The position numbers and the translations under genes were made by a program. Shown one piece after another: positions 36,929-45,187 of a DNA stretch of 64,000 bases (its first letter is position 1; each line of letters opens with the position of its first letter). The notes under the pieces were generated by a model that saw only the letters and a list, made by a program, of their open reading frames with translations, ran no database searches and was not told the origin of the DNA. This DNA comes from Fibrobacter sp. (GTDB taxonomy: Bacteria; Fibrobacterota; Fibrobacteria; Fibrobacterales; Fibrobacteraceae): positions 23,876 through 87,875 of the forward strand of contig NZ_JAFZKX010000079.1 in NCBI RefSeq assembly GCF_017551775.1, written 5' to 3'.

Positions 36929-39325
36929 ATGACGCTTGAAGAAAACCGTTGCGTAGTTACCGGATTGGGCGTAATTTGTGCCGTCGGTAACAATGTCGAA
37001 GAAACCTGGAACAATGCGCTCAAGTCCGTCTCGGGCATCTACAAGACTACATCTGTCGATACCAAGAACTGCTATGCCGATTTGGCTGCCGAAGTCAAGT
37101 GCGATACGCTTGACGATATCGATGCCCCTGAAGAAAAGGACCGTGTATCCAAGCTGTGCATAAAGGCCGCGAACGAGGCTCTCGCCGACGCCGGCCTTTC
37201 CAATTTTAACGACGACCAGCGGGTGAGCGTCATTATCGGAAGCTGCGTCGGCGGCGTCATTTCCATTGAACATTATCATCAGGGCGCGAAAGAGGCCTCC
37301 GACATTCCCAAGATGCCGATTGCCTGCATCGCAAGCCAGGTTGCTGAAACCTGCGGTGCCGGTGGCATCGTCACGAACGTCGCGAACGCCTGTGCCGCTG
37401 GCACGATTTCGATTGCGCTCGCTTGCGACTTGATCCGTGCGGGCAAGGCCGACGTGGTGGTGGCCGGTGGTGCCGACTCCTTTGCCGCTGTCCCGTATTC
37501 CGGATTCCTTTCTCTCCATGCCCTCGACGAGAACGGCTGCTCCCCGTTCAACCACTGCAACGGCATTACGCTCGGTGAAGGTGCCGGTGTCGTTATCGTG
37601 GAATCCTATGAACATGCCAAGAAGCGCGGTGCCAAGACGTACTGCGAAGTTCTCGGTTCCGGCGTGACGAGCGACGCTAACCACATTACCGCCCCGCGCG
37701 AAGACGCCCTCTGCTTGATGGAGGCCATGAACCGCGCCGTCAATAATTCCGGCATCGCGAAGTCCGAAATTGGTTACGTGAATGCCCACGGTACGGGTAC
37801 GGGCAAGAACGACTTCGCCGAAATGACGGCCTTCAAGACCTTCTTCGGTGAAGAGAACCCGACGGTGAGCGTGAGCTCCACCAAGGTGATGACGGGTCAC
37901 TGCCTGGGCGCCGCCGGTGCTATCGAGGCCGTGTTCAGCATCAAGGCTCTCACGACCGATACCGTGCTCCCGACCCTCCATTATTCCGAAGAAGACTCTG
38001 CCGCCCTCAAGGAAAAGGCCGGTTCGCTTGACTTTGTCCAGAACGAACCGCGCAAGAAGGCCCTCCAGAGCGTCATGAGCAACAACGTTGCGTTCGGCGG
38101 TACGAACGCGAGCATCATTTTCTCCAAGCAGCCGGGCAATGTTTCGGCGCAGTCGGCCAAGGTCAAGAAGATTGCGGTCACGGGTCTCGGTATCGTGAGC
38201 CCGCTCGGCAACAGCAAGGCTGCCTACATCGAGGCGCTCAAGGCCGGCAAGAAGCTCGAAAGCGCTTCCGTGAAGTCGGTCATTTCGCTCGACGACTACA
38301 AGGAACTCGGCATCAAGATGGCCTTCTACCGCAAGCTCGACAACCTGGGCCAGCTCCAGACGGTCTCGGGCATGCGTGCGCTCCAGGATGCGAACTTCAA
38401 GGTGACCGAAGACAACGCGAAGGATATCGGCATTATCGTCGGTACCAGCGAAGGCGGTCTCGGCTCCACGTACGATTTCGAGGAACTCATTGCCCGCGAA
38501 GGCAACGCGAACGGTTCTGCGTTCAAGTTCCCGCACACTGTTTACAACGCCGCCGGCGGTTACCTCTCGATTTGCTCCGGCATCAAGGGCTACGGCGTGA
38601 CGATTACTACGGGTCCGCTCTCCGGTCTCGACAGCATCGGCTATTCCATGAACGTCATTCATGACGGTCAGGAACAGGCGATGATGGCTACGGGTACCGA
38701 CGAAAACCTGCCGATCATTACTGAATTCGCCGAGAAGCTTGGTGTGGCCGCAAATGACGTGGTCGCTCCCTTCGCGAATGCCGATGGCTGCGTGGTGGGC
38801 GATGGCTCCGTGTCTATCCTCCTCGAAGAAGAAGATTACGCGAAGGCCCGCGGCGCCAAGGTCTACTGCTATGCGCTCGGGTTCGGCCATGGCCGCAAGA
38901 ACGTGAAGTTCGGTAAGCTCGAAGGTTCCGACGAAGCTCTCGACAAGGCCATCAACGACGCCCTCGCCGATGCCGGCCTCAAGGCTTCCGACATCGATGC
39001 CGTCTGCGGTTTCGCGAACGGCTTCAAGAAGATTGACGATATCGAGAAGGGCGCGCTCCAGCGCGTGTTCGGCGAAAAGCTTGCCGCGATGCCGCTGTTC
39101 GAAGTCAAGGAACGTACCGGCGAAGGCCGTGCGGGGTCTGCGACGCTTGCCGCCTCCGAAGCAGCCATGCTTCTGAGTGGCGAACTCGAAAGCGACAACG
39201 CTTACTTTGTTGCAAACGACGGCTCTGTTTCGAGCAAGCCGGCCGCTGCGGCAAATCTCAAGAATGTTTTGATTATCTCTTTTGCGGCTGGCGGTTCTTA
39301 CAGCGCAGTCGTGTTCGGAAAATAA
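36929..39325 (+). CDS. Fused ketosynthase-chain-length factor (KS-CLF)
   Basis: The 798-aa protein is two thiolase-fold ketosynthases in one chain. The N-terminal half (to about 405) has the full KS triad: Cys155 in NVANACAAGTIS, His287 in VNAHGTGT and His324 in VMTGHCLGAAG. The C-terminal half (about 412-798) begins again with KKIAVTGLGIVSPLGN but lacks the triad: the Cys region reads ITTGPLSGLDS and neither His motif is recognisable. That is the pattern of a chain-length factor, which pairs with a KS to set product length in type II polyketide and aryl-polyene systems. The pair are usually separate genes. The ATG follows an ACGGAG ribosome binding site; the frame is open upstream but has no site there. 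Confidence 0.85.
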   Translation: MTLEENRCVVTGLGVICAVGNNVEETWNNALKSVSGIYKTTSVDTKNCYADLAAEVKCDTLDDIDAPEEKDRVSKLCIKAANEALADAGLSNFNDDQRVSVIIGSCVGGVISIEHYHQGAKEASDIPKMPIACIASQVAETCGAGGIVTNVANACAAGTISIALACDLIRAGKADVVVAGGADSFAAVPYSGFLSLHALDENGCSPFNHCNGITLGEGAGVVIVESYEHAKKRGAKTYCEVLGSGVTSDANHITAPREDALCLMEAMNRAVNNSGIAKSEIGYVNAHGTGTGKNDFAEMTAFKTFFGEENPTVSVSSTKVMTGHCLGAAGAIEAVFSIKALTTDTVLPTLHYSEEDSAALKEKAGSLDFVQNEPRKKALQSVMSNNVAFGGTNASIIFSKQPGNVSAQSAKVKKIAVTGLGIVSPLGNSKAAYIEALKAGKKLESASVKSVISLDDYKELGIKMAFYRKLDNLGQLQTVSGMRALQDANFKVTEDNAKDIGIIVGTSEGGLGSTYDFEELIAREGNANGSAFKFPHTVYNAAGGYLSICSGIKGYGVTITTGPLSGLDSIGYSMNVIHDGQEQAMMATGTDENLPIITEFAEKLGVAANDVVAPFANADGCVVGDGSVSILLEEEDYAKARGAKVYCYALGFGHGRKNVKFGKLEGSDEALDKAINDALADAGLKASDIDAVCGFANGFKKIDDIEKGALQRVFGEKLAAMPLFEVKERTGEGRAGSATLAASEAAMLLSGELESDNAYFVANDGSVSSKPAAAANLKNVLIISFAAGGSYSAVVFGK

Positions 39326-39334
39326 GGAGGCTAT

Positions 39335-40066
39335 ATGAAGGTTGCTCTCGTAACAGGCGCATCCAAGGGAATCGGCAAGGCTTGTGCCCTGCGACTCGCC
39401 CGCGACGGTTACACGGTGGTGGTGAACTACTCCAGTTCCGATGAGGCTGCCCAGCAGACTCTCGACCAGATCAAGAACGAAGGCGGCGACGGCATGCTCT
39501 ACAAGGCGAACGTGGCCGACCTCTCTCAGGTGAAGGTGATGGTTCGCGAAGTCTTCAAGGCTTATGGCCGTATCGACGTGCTCGTGAACAATGCGGGCAT
39601 CGTGCGTGACGAATACCTCCTGATGATGAATCCGGAAACGCTCGACAAGTGCTTCGACCTGAACGTGAAGGGCTACTTCTATTGCGCCCAGCAGGTCGCC
39701 GTGAAGATGTACAAGCAGAAGTCCGGCGTGATTATCAACATGAGCTCCGTCAGCTCCAAGTTCGCGCTCGCGGGCCAGGCGGTTTACAGCGCCACGAAGG
39801 GCGCGGTGAACTCCCTCACGCAGACTCTCGCCAAGGAACTCGGCGGTTTCGGCATCCGCGTGAATGCGGTGGCTCCCGGCTTTATCGCGACCGAGATGAT
39901 CGAGGCCATTCCCGAAGAAACCCGCAAGGGCTACCTCGAGAAGATTCCTCTCAAGCGTTTCGGTTCCGCCGACGAAGTGGCGAACATCGTTTCCGCCCTC
40001 GCTTCTGACCAGTTCTCCTACATTACGGGCCAGGTATTCGTGCTCGACGGAGGTCTCTCCCTATGA
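39335..40066 (+). CDS. 3-oxoacyl-ACP reductase (FabG-type SDR)
   Basis: The 243-aa short-chain dehydrogenase has the NADP-binding GASKGIGKA, the NNAG motif and the catalytic Ser-Tyr-Lys (SSVSS, YSATKGA). The late segment VAPGFIATEM and the ending ITGQVFVLDGGLSL match FabG. It would reduce the beta-keto acyl chain made by the KS-CLF protein. It starts 9 bp after that gene with an AAGGAGG site and overlaps the dehydratase start by 4 bp (ATGA), so expression is tightly coupled. Confidence 0.92.
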   Translation: MKVALVTGASKGIGKACALRLARDGYTVVVNYSSSDEAAQQTLDQIKNEGGDGMLYKANVADLSQVKVMVREVFKAYGRIDVLVNNAGIVRDEYLLMMNPETLDKCFDLNVKGYFYCAQQVAVKMYKQKSGVIINMSSVSSKFALAGQAVYSATKGAVNSLTQTLAKELGGFGIRVNAVAPGFIATEMIEAIPEETRKGYLEKIPLKRFGSADEVANIVSALASDQFSYITGQVFVLDGGLSL

Positions 40067-40509
40067 TGAACATTTTCGAAATCAGCGAAAAGATTGCCCA
40101 GCGTCCGCCGTTCCAGATGATCGAGAAGGTCACGGAACTCGTGCCGAACGAATCCGCTACTGGCATCAAGAACGTGAGCGTCAACGAGCCCTTCTTCATG
40201 GGGCATTTCCCGGGCACCCCGATTATGCCGGGCGTGCTTATCGTGGAAAGCTGCGCTCAGCTTTGCTCGCTCGTGATTGAAAAGCCCGCCGAGGATCTCG
40301 AAAAGAACCTCTACGTGCTCCTGAAAATCGACGGCTTCAAGTTCGTGAAGCCGGTGATTCCGGGCGACCAGCTCGAAATTACCGTCAACAAGACGAAGGG
40401 CGGTGGAGTCATCGTCGGCTTTGACTGCATCGTCAAAGTGAACGGCGGCGTCCATGCCAAGGGTTCGCTTACCTTCACGAGCATTCCCAAGGAAAACCTC
40501 GGAAAGTAA
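40063..40509 (+). CDS. 3-hydroxyacyl-ACP dehydratase (FabZ-type hotdog)
   Basis: The 148-aa hotdog-fold protein carries GHFPGTPIMPGVLIVES with H48 and E62, the FabZ catalytic pair. It would dehydrate 3-hydroxyacyl-ACP to the enoyl form. With the ACP, KS-CLF and ketoreductase it completes an elongation set that lacks an enoyl reductase, so unsaturated or polyene chains are a reasonable inference. A terminator follows at 40532. Confidence 0.92.
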   Translation: MMNIFEISEKIAQRPPFQMIEKVTELVPNESATGIKNVSVNEPFFMGHFPGTPIMPGVLIVESCAQLCSLVIEKPAEDLEKNLYVLLKIDGFKFVKPVIPGDQLEITVNKTKGGGVIVGFDCIVKVNGGVHAKGSLTFTSIPKENLGK

Positions 40510-40531
40510 TTCCGCAACAGGGTATTAAAGT

Positions 40532-40562
40532 AAACTCCGGGACGAATCTCGGAGTTTTATTT
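40532..40562 (+). terminator. Intrinsic terminator after the FAS/PKS-like cluster
   Basis: AAACTCCG (40532-40539) pairs with CGGAGTTT (40550-40557), followed by a T-rich stretch. Confidence 0.8.
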
Positions 40563-40589
40563 TTTGCGCCCCCCTAAGGGCTAGTAGCC

Positions 40590-40782
40590 AGAAAGTCACC
40601 CTGACGTAGGTCTGGGTCAGTTTTTTTACCCGACAAGAACATCTGATGCTGACCTTCGTCAGCATGACGGCAGGGTGACGGTTTGCATGACGTTGAAAAA
40701 AGCCTCCGCAAATGCGGAGGCCTTTAAAATGCTTTGTGGATCCTTCGACTTCATGCCTTGCGGCATTCCGCTCAGGATGATA
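40590..40782. repeat. Intergenic repeat mosaic with embedded terminator
   Basis: This gap holds several members of the TCAYCCTGA/CTGACG repeat family (for example GTCACCCTGACGTAGGTCTG near 40597 and CCGCTCAGGATGATAC near 40767) and a GATCCTTCGACTTCATGCC segment. No gene is seen. Confidence 0.55.
40696..40725 (-). terminator. Terminator of serC
   Basis: GCCTCCGCA pairs with TGCGGAGGC; on the minus strand the hairpin is followed by a T-run, downstream of the serC stop. Confidence 0.85.
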
Positions 40783-40785
40783 CTC

Positions 40786-41892
40786 TTAACCGAGCACCTT
40801 TTTCTCGAAGTCGCCGAGGCAGTCGACGAGGGCCTGAACGCCTTCGACCGGCATCGCGTTGTAGATGGAAGCGCGGAAGCCGCCGACGGAGCGGTGACCC
40901 TTGAGCTGCTGGAGGCCGCGGTTCTTGGCGAACTCGAGGAATTCCTTGGCGAGATCGTCAGCCTTGTCAGCTGCAACGACGTCCTTGTTGAACACGAACG
41001 GAACGTTCATGATAGAACGGTCTTCCTTGGCAGCGGTACCGACGAACACCTTGGAGTTGTCGAGGGCGCTGTAAAGGAGAGCGGCCTTGGAACGGTTCAC
41101 CTTTTCGATGGCTTCGACACCGCCGAATTCCTTGAGCCACTTGAGCGTGCGGTTCATGACGTACACGGCGAATACCGGAGGCGTGTTGAACATGTTCTGA
41201 GCGTCGATGTGGGTCTGGAAGTTGAGCATGGTCGGGATGGTGCGGTTCACCTTGCCGAGCAAGTCCTTGCGGATGATGGTCACGGTCACGCCAGCGCAGC
41301 TGATGTTCTTCTGCGCACCGCCGTACACAACGCCGAAGTCAGAGACGTTAATCTTGCGGGCGAGGAAGTCGGAGCTCACGTCGGCCATGAGGAAGCCGGA
41401 CTTCGGCTTCGGGAAGTTGTGCCATTCGGTACCGTAGATGGTGTTGTTGGCAGTCACGTGGAGGTACGTGGCGTTGTCGCTCAAGTCGAGGTTCTTGTCG
41501 ATGCGGCTGTAGATTTCGGACTTGGTGTCGCAAGCAACGTGTGCGTTACCGAACTGCTTGGCTTCCTTGTAAGCCTTGTTTGCCCAAACGCCGGTCAGAG
41601 CGTAGTCGGCCGTGGCGTTCTGGTCGAGGAAGTTCATCGGGAGCATGCAGAACAGGAGGGAGCAGCCACCGCCGAGGAACACGATGTCGTAGTTCTCGGG
41701 GATGCCCATGAGGTCGCGGAGGAACTGTTCGGTTTCGGCGAACATGTTTTCGATCGGCTTTGAACGGTGACTCATGGAGAGAATACTGATGCCGCTATTT
41801 GCGTAGTCGATGCATGCAGCAGATGCTTCCTTGAGTGCTTGTTCGGGCAGGACGGACGGGCCTGCGCTAAAGTTGTAGACTTTGTTTGCCAT
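40786..41892 (-). CDS. serC: Phosphoserine aminotransferase
   Basis: The 368-aa PLP enzyme converts 3-phosphohydroxypyruvate and glutamate to phosphoserine in serine synthesis. Family motifs include NFSAGPSVLPEQAL at the start, EISILSMSHRS-like ISILSMSHRS, LGGGCSLLFCMLPMNF and the PLP Lys195 in YGGAQKNIS. The C-terminal Arg motif RSVGGFRASIYNA binds substrate carboxylate. AAAAGGAA precedes the ATG. serA, the preceding step, lies in the same window at 62667 but not in an operon with it. Confidence 0.96.
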   Translation of the reverse strand: MANKVYNFSAGPSVLPEQALKEASAACIDYANSGISILSMSHRSKPIENMFAETEQFLRDLMGIPENYDIVFLGGGCSLLFCMLPMNFLDQNATADYALTGVWANKAYKEAKQFGNAHVACDTKSEIYSRIDKNLDLSDNATYLHVTANNTIYGTEWHNFPKPKSGFLMADVSSDFLARKINVSDFGVVYGGAQKNISCAGVTVTIIRKDLLGKVNRTIPTMLNFQTHIDAQNMFNTPPVFAVYVMNRTLKWLKEFGGVEAIEKVNRSKAALLYSALDNSKVFVGTAAKEDRSIMNVPFVFNKDVVAADKADDLAKEFLEFAKNRGLQQLKGHRSVGGFRASIYNAMPVEGVQALVDCLGDFEKKVLG

Positions 41893-42020
41893 GGTTGTGT
41901 TCCTTTTAGTTTTGCCCTAGATTGGGGCCAATAATTACGGGCGTAAAAATAGCAAATTACGGCCTGTTCGGCTATATTGAATGCTATAAATAATTTTGAT
42001 GGATGGCTGTTGCGGAGCGG

Positions 42021-42779
42021 TCACTCTTGCGCTTTTAGTTCAATCTGCGAGATTGTCGCGGCGACGGCCGAAACGCCCCCGATGAACGCAGCGATGAATG
42101 TCCCGCAGAACAGGTACAGCGGCAGCGAATACACGGCCCCGTTCGTGATGGCCAGGTACTTCAGCTTGGCTGTCCCCTTGGAGCTTTCCTTGACTGAATA
42201 GCGCCAGCGCTCGAAGGAGTAGTCCATGAAGCCGCTCCCGAAGTAGTAGGCGTTTATGACGAAGATGAGGCAAATCGAGGCGACGCTCCCGATGACGGGG
42301 ATGAGGTTCAGGAGCAGGCACAGCGCCGTCAGCAACAACTGCTTCGCCGTGTTCCTGAGGGCGATGAGGAGCGCCCTCCAGATGTCCTTCAGGGTCTGCT
42401 TCGCATCGAAAGGATATTCCTTCCCGGTGAGGATGGTCTCGGTCTTTTCGGAGAGCATCGTGTATATCGGCGACATCAGGACGATCACGATGGTCCCGCC
42501 GATGAATACGAACACGATGAAGAATATTATGGGGAGAACGATTTTTATGGCGACCATCGCGGCCTGTATCCAGCCGTTCATGTTTTCGGTGTGGCGCTCT
42601 ATGATGCCGTTGATCCAGTCGCCGACTCCGACGCCCGAAAAAATGAGCGCAAAGACCACGATGATGTTGAGGACGACGGGCAGCACAAGATACTTGCCGA
42701 GCTTGTTGGCCCATATCAGGCGGATCGCCTTGGGGTAGGAGAGGAGTCCGCTTTTTATTTGTTCCTTTGTACGAATCAT
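42021..42779 (-). CDS. EI24/CysZ-like membrane protein
   Basis: The 252-aa protein has four to six membrane segments (YLVLPVVLNIIVVFALIF, KIVLPIIFFIVFVFIG, LLLTALCLLLNLIPVIGSVA, YSLPLYLFCGTFIAAFIGG). MSPIYTMLSEKTE and NAYYFGSGFMDYSFERWR match the EI24/CysZ family, whose bacterial members include sulfate transporters; the substrate here is unknown. The start at 42779 is preferred: AAGGG lies just upstream, and the alternative ATG four codons earlier sits in the T-run of the preceding gene's terminator. Confidence 0.8.
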   Translation of the reverse strand: MIRTKEQIKSGLLSYPKAIRLIWANKLGKYLVLPVVLNIIVVFALIFSGVGVGDWINGIIERHTENMNGWIQAAMVAIKIVLPIIFFIVFVFIGGTIVIVLMSPIYTMLSEKTETILTGKEYPFDAKQTLKDIWRALLIALRNTAKQLLLTALCLLLNLIPVIGSVASICLIFVINAYYFGSGFMDYSFERWRYSVKESSKGTAKLKYLAITNGAVYSLPLYLFCGTFIAAFIGGVSAVAATISQIELKAQE

Positions 42780-42792
42780 TTTCCCTTCCATG

Positions 42793-42817
42793 AAAAAAGC
42801 CTCGCGTAGACGAGGCT
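42793..42817 (-). terminator. Terminator of the gene at 42883
   Basis: AGCCTCG pairs with CGAGGCT; on the minus strand the hairpin is followed by six Ts. It separates the HD-like gene from the EI24-like gene. Confidence 0.85.
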
Positions 42818-42882
42818 GCGTTGTCACCCGCGACATTCCGGCTTGCTCATGGCAGGCCGGGTCGGGATATTTTCCTGTAGAA

Positions 42883-43407
42883 TTATGCGCTGAGGGCCTG
42901 GATGGCGGCCTGGTACTTCTTGAGACGGAACTTCGTCTTGAGTTCGCGACGTTCCTGGCGCTTGATGTATTTGTCTTCCAGCAGCACGTTCAAGATGGCG
43001 CTCTTGGCCTTAGCGGCGAGCGGGTTGCTCTTGAGCGTTTCGACGAAGCGGACGAAGTCCTTCTCGCGGGCCTCGTAGGTGGCTTCTTCGGCGGGGACGC
43101 CCTGCGCCATGAGGTTGCAGCTGTATTCGTCGATCCAGCCCTGGTTCTTGTGGTAAGTCATCTTTTCGATAAGGTCGACTACGTCTCCAGGAACGCCCAT
43201 CTGGACGATTTCTTCGGCGGATTTCTTGGTGCCGCCGGTGGTGAGGTCTTGCAGGATGGCGAGGGTCTGTACTTCTTCGGGCTCGCCCTTGTCCTTCAGG
43301 TAGTCGGCAACGTTTTTCAAAAAGTCAATGTAAGGACCGCCCGCCTTGTCCGTCTGGTTCTTGTGGACTTCGGCTGCGATCTTGTAGGCTTCTGCGAAAG
43401 AGAGCAT
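42883..43407 (-). CDS. Degenerate HD-fold (RelA/SpoT hydrolase-like) protein
   Basis: The 174-aa protein resembles the HD hydrolase domain of (p)ppGpp hydrolases: VHKNQTDKAGGPYIDF matches the start of that domain, and GVPGDVVDLIEKMTYHK its later part. The metal-binding HD pair is altered: the place of ALLHDVVED reads AILQDLTTG, so Q53 replaces His, and the later Asp motif is not recognisable. H15 remains. Hydrolysis is therefore doubtful; a regulatory or binding role is inferred. AAGGAA precedes the ATG. It is monocistronic. Confidence 0.65.
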   Translation of the reverse strand: MLSFAEAYKIAAEVHKNQTDKAGGPYIDFLKNVADYLKDKGEPEEVQTLAILQDLTTGGTKKSAEEIVQMGVPGDVVDLIEKMTYHKNQGWIDEYSCNLMAQGVPAEEATYEAREKDFVRFVETLKSNPLAAKAKSAILNVLLEDKYIKRQERRELKTKFRLKKYQAAIQALSA

Positions 43408-43516
43408 ATTTATTCCTTGTTGTTATAAACTTTTGTGGCCAGTCGGGCCTCTAGGGAGAATATATAAAACAAACTCGAGGGATGTAGGCCTTTTTTTCCA
43501 GAATATGGAAAAAATA

Positions 43517-43903
43517 TCAGATTTGCTCGGTTTTTAGCGGTTTCCCGGAGAAAGTCTTGATAAAGGTCTCGCTGGTCGTGTATTCGTGCCAGTTTTCGGG
43601 CGTTTTTCCGGTGCTTACGAAGTCGGAAATGTCCTCGATGGAGCCGGCAAGCCCGCCCTGTTCCTGGAGGGGCTCGTTTGACGTTGTTCGTGACTTGCAC
43701 AGCTCGAGTGCCGTCTTCAGGACTTCGGCGTTGCGCAGGAACTTGATCTCGGAACAGAGGTCCGAATGCGAACCGTCTTCGGTACTGGATAGAAGCTCCG
43801 AAATTTTCTCGAGTACTTTGGTCTGGGCCTGCAGGGCGTCGGTCTGCGCCTGCATCTGGCTCTGGAGCATGGACGTGAATTTTTCGAACTGTTCATCGGT
43901 CAT
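43517..43903 (-). CDS. Hypothetical protein with Gln/Met-rich N-terminal helix
   Basis: The 128-aa product opens with an amphipathic helix that looks coiled-coil (MLQSQMQAQTDALQAQ), then an acidic stretch, and a C-terminal segment with aromatic residues. It has no signal peptide and no recognised domain. AAAGGA precedes the ATG. Codon use fits the genome, so I consider it real. Confidence 0.6.
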   Translation of the reverse strand: MTDEQFEKFTSMLQSQMQAQTDALQAQTKVLEKISELLSSTEDGSHSDLCSEIKFLRNAEVLKTALELCKSRTTSNEPLQEQGGLAGSIEDISDFVSTGKTPENWHEYTTSETFIKTFSGKPLKTEQI

Positions 43904-44071
43904 GCGAAAGTCCTTTTGAATAAGGTTCTTCCTTTAATATAGCATAAAAAAGGGGGCGGGGATAACTATGCGAATATTCTTTGAGAGAAAGGTGACGAAG
44001 CACACTTTGCCTGTGTCGTCTAGGATTTGCTTTGGTTTACGAAAATCGTTGCAGAAATCTGTATTTTTTTT

Positions 44072-44077
44072 TATATT
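44072..44077 (+). promoter_or_regulatory. Putative -10 element (TATATT) of tRNA-Arg
   Basis: TATATT ends 11 nt before the mature 5' end of the tRNA, consistent with a start site a few nucleotides before it. This supports TANATT acting as a promoter hexamer in this genome. Confidence 0.5.
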
Positions 44078-44088
44078 AGCACCCGCAC

Positions 44089-44162
44089 GCTCGAGTAGCT
44101 CAGTTGGATAGAGCAATTGCCTTCTAAGCAATGGGTCGTGGGTTCGACTCCCGCCTCGAGTA
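44089..44162 (+). tRNA. tRNA-Arg (anticodon TCT)
   Basis: The 74-nt cloverleaf has acceptor GCTCGAG pairing with CTCGAGT (a G-U closing pair), D-arm AGCTCAGTTGGATAGAGC, anticodon loop CTTCTAA with anticodon TCT, and T-arm GTGGGTTCGACTCCCGC. It decodes AGA. CCA is not encoded. A strong terminator follows directly. Pieces of its 3' half recur at 44319 (direct) and 44382 (inverted). Confidence 0.95.
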
Positions 44163-44199
44163 CGAAAAAAGGCCCCCCTTGCGGGGCCTTTTTTTCGTA
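44161..44199 (+). terminator. Terminator of tRNA-Arg
   Basis: TACGAAAAAAGGCCCC pairs with GGGGCCTTTTTTTCGTA; the stem starts in the last bases of the tRNA. Confidence 0.9.
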
Positions 44200-44236
44200 C
44201 TGATGGCGCAACAGGAGAAACCATGTTCGACTACGG

Positions 44237-44294
44237 CACAAGGCGAGTGATGCGACGGCAAGCTTGCTTGCCGGCATATCCGAGCCGAAGCCGG
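44237..44294 (+). repeat. Dispersed GC-rich palindromic repeat, copy A
   Basis: The segment runs from ACAAGGCGAGTGATGCGACG through the palindrome GGCAAGCTTGCTTGCC to CCGAGCCGAAGCCGG. An inverted copy lies at 49987-50044 near tRNA-Pro and a diverged one at 51203. A separate perfect hairpin, GCTACACCGC/GCGGTGTAGC, follows at 44296-44318. Confidence 0.75.
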
Positions 44295-44318
44295 AGCTAC
44301 ACCGCGTAGCGGTGTAGC

Positions 44319-44394
44319 CTCCCGCCTCGAGTATAAAATATCCCGATGCCTTTAGGCGCTGGGGCATTTTATTTTATGCAGGTCGAACCCACGA
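44319..44394. repeat. tRNA-Arg 3'-end remnants around a second hairpin
   Basis: 44319-44333 repeats 15 nt of the tRNA-Arg 3' end (CTCCCGCCTCGAGTA, as at 44148-44162). After an AT-rich hairpin (GATGCC/GGGGCA region), 44382-44394 is the inverted T-arm segment (GTCGAACCCACGA). Together they form a mirrored tRNA-end/terminator unit. Confidence 0.7.
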
Positions 44395-44408
44395 TGGAAT
44401 AAAAAAGA

Positions 44409-44433
44409 AGAGGTCCCGAAGGAACCTCTTTTT
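44409..44433 (-). terminator. Terminator of the redoxin lipoprotein gene
   Basis: AGAGGT(C)CC pairs with GG(A)ACCTCT; flanking A- and T-runs let it work on both strands. Confidence 0.75.
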
Positions 44434-44450
44434 GCATAATGTCGTACAAG

Positions 44451-44993
44451 CTATTTCTTTATCTTGTTGAGCATCGTCCGGAGGTGGTTCATGTGCGCTT
44501 CGTCGAGCGACTCGTAGCGGTAGAACGAGCCGTCGGGCTGGACGAGGTAGAGAACCGGGACGTAACCATTGCCGTAGGTCGGGCCGAACTTTTGCGAGCC
44601 GTCCTGGAATACCGGTATGACGACCTTGAACTGGTCGATGAACATGCGGATGTCGTTCTTCTTGATGTTGCCGCCGATGGCGATGGCGATGCCCGTGACT
44701 CCGGCGGATTCATATTCCTTCATGACTCCCTGCACTTCGGGGAAGTGCTTCTGGCAGTGCGGGCACTTGGGGCTGAAGTAGTAGATGATCAGGGGACGCT
44801 TGGCAAAGTGGCTGAACAGGATGCCCGGATCGCTCACGCCAGTGAGCGGGAGGCTGAAGTCCATCTTCATGGGGGCGCCAGCGGAATCCTGCATGAGCGG
44901 GACGTCTGCCGACTGCGGTTCGGGGGCAAGCTGAGCACAGGCCACTGTCGCGGCAATAGTCAAAAACGCGAGAAAACGTGTTGCAAAGCGCAT
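44451..44993 (-). CDS. Thioredoxin-like (AhpC/TSA-type) lipoprotein
   Basis: The 180-aa product has a lipoprotein signal (lipobox TVAC, Cys 19), then a redoxin fold with FSPKCPHCQKHFPEV, where C77 and C80 form a CPHC redox pair, and the cis-Pro region GYVPVLYLV. Such proteins reduce or oxidise disulfides in the periplasm, for example in cytochrome maturation or oxidative-stress defence. I chose ATG 44993 with AGGAG about 10 nt upstream; the frame extends further but without a signal-like start. Confidence 0.85.
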   Translation of the reverse strand: MRFATRFLAFLTIAATVACAQLAPEPQSADVPLMQDSAGAPMKMDFSLPLTGVSDPGILFSHFAKRPLIIYYFSPKCPHCQKHFPEVQGVMKEYESAGVTGIAIAIGGNIKKNDIRMFIDQFKVVIPVFQDGSQKFGPTYGNGYVPVLYLVQPDGSFYRYESLDEAHMNHLRTMLNKIKK

Positions 44994-45187
44994 AACAAAA
45001 AAACTCCTAGATGGGAAACCCGTTTTATTTGGTTTCCACGCCTTGTAAAATATCAAAAAAAAACGGGGAAAGTGTCACGAAATTGCAAAAAAAAGCGTTT
45101 TTGCCCAAGAAAAGGGATTTTAATCACATTTTTGGAGGGTCTGCGGATGAAAAAATATATAATTGAACAGAGGTAAAGGATTTTGTT

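Noticed and set aside
44319..44394. A second, degenerate tRNA-Arg gene
   Set aside because: Only 13-15 nt of the 3' end and inverted T-arm are present; no D-arm or anticodon arm can be formed.
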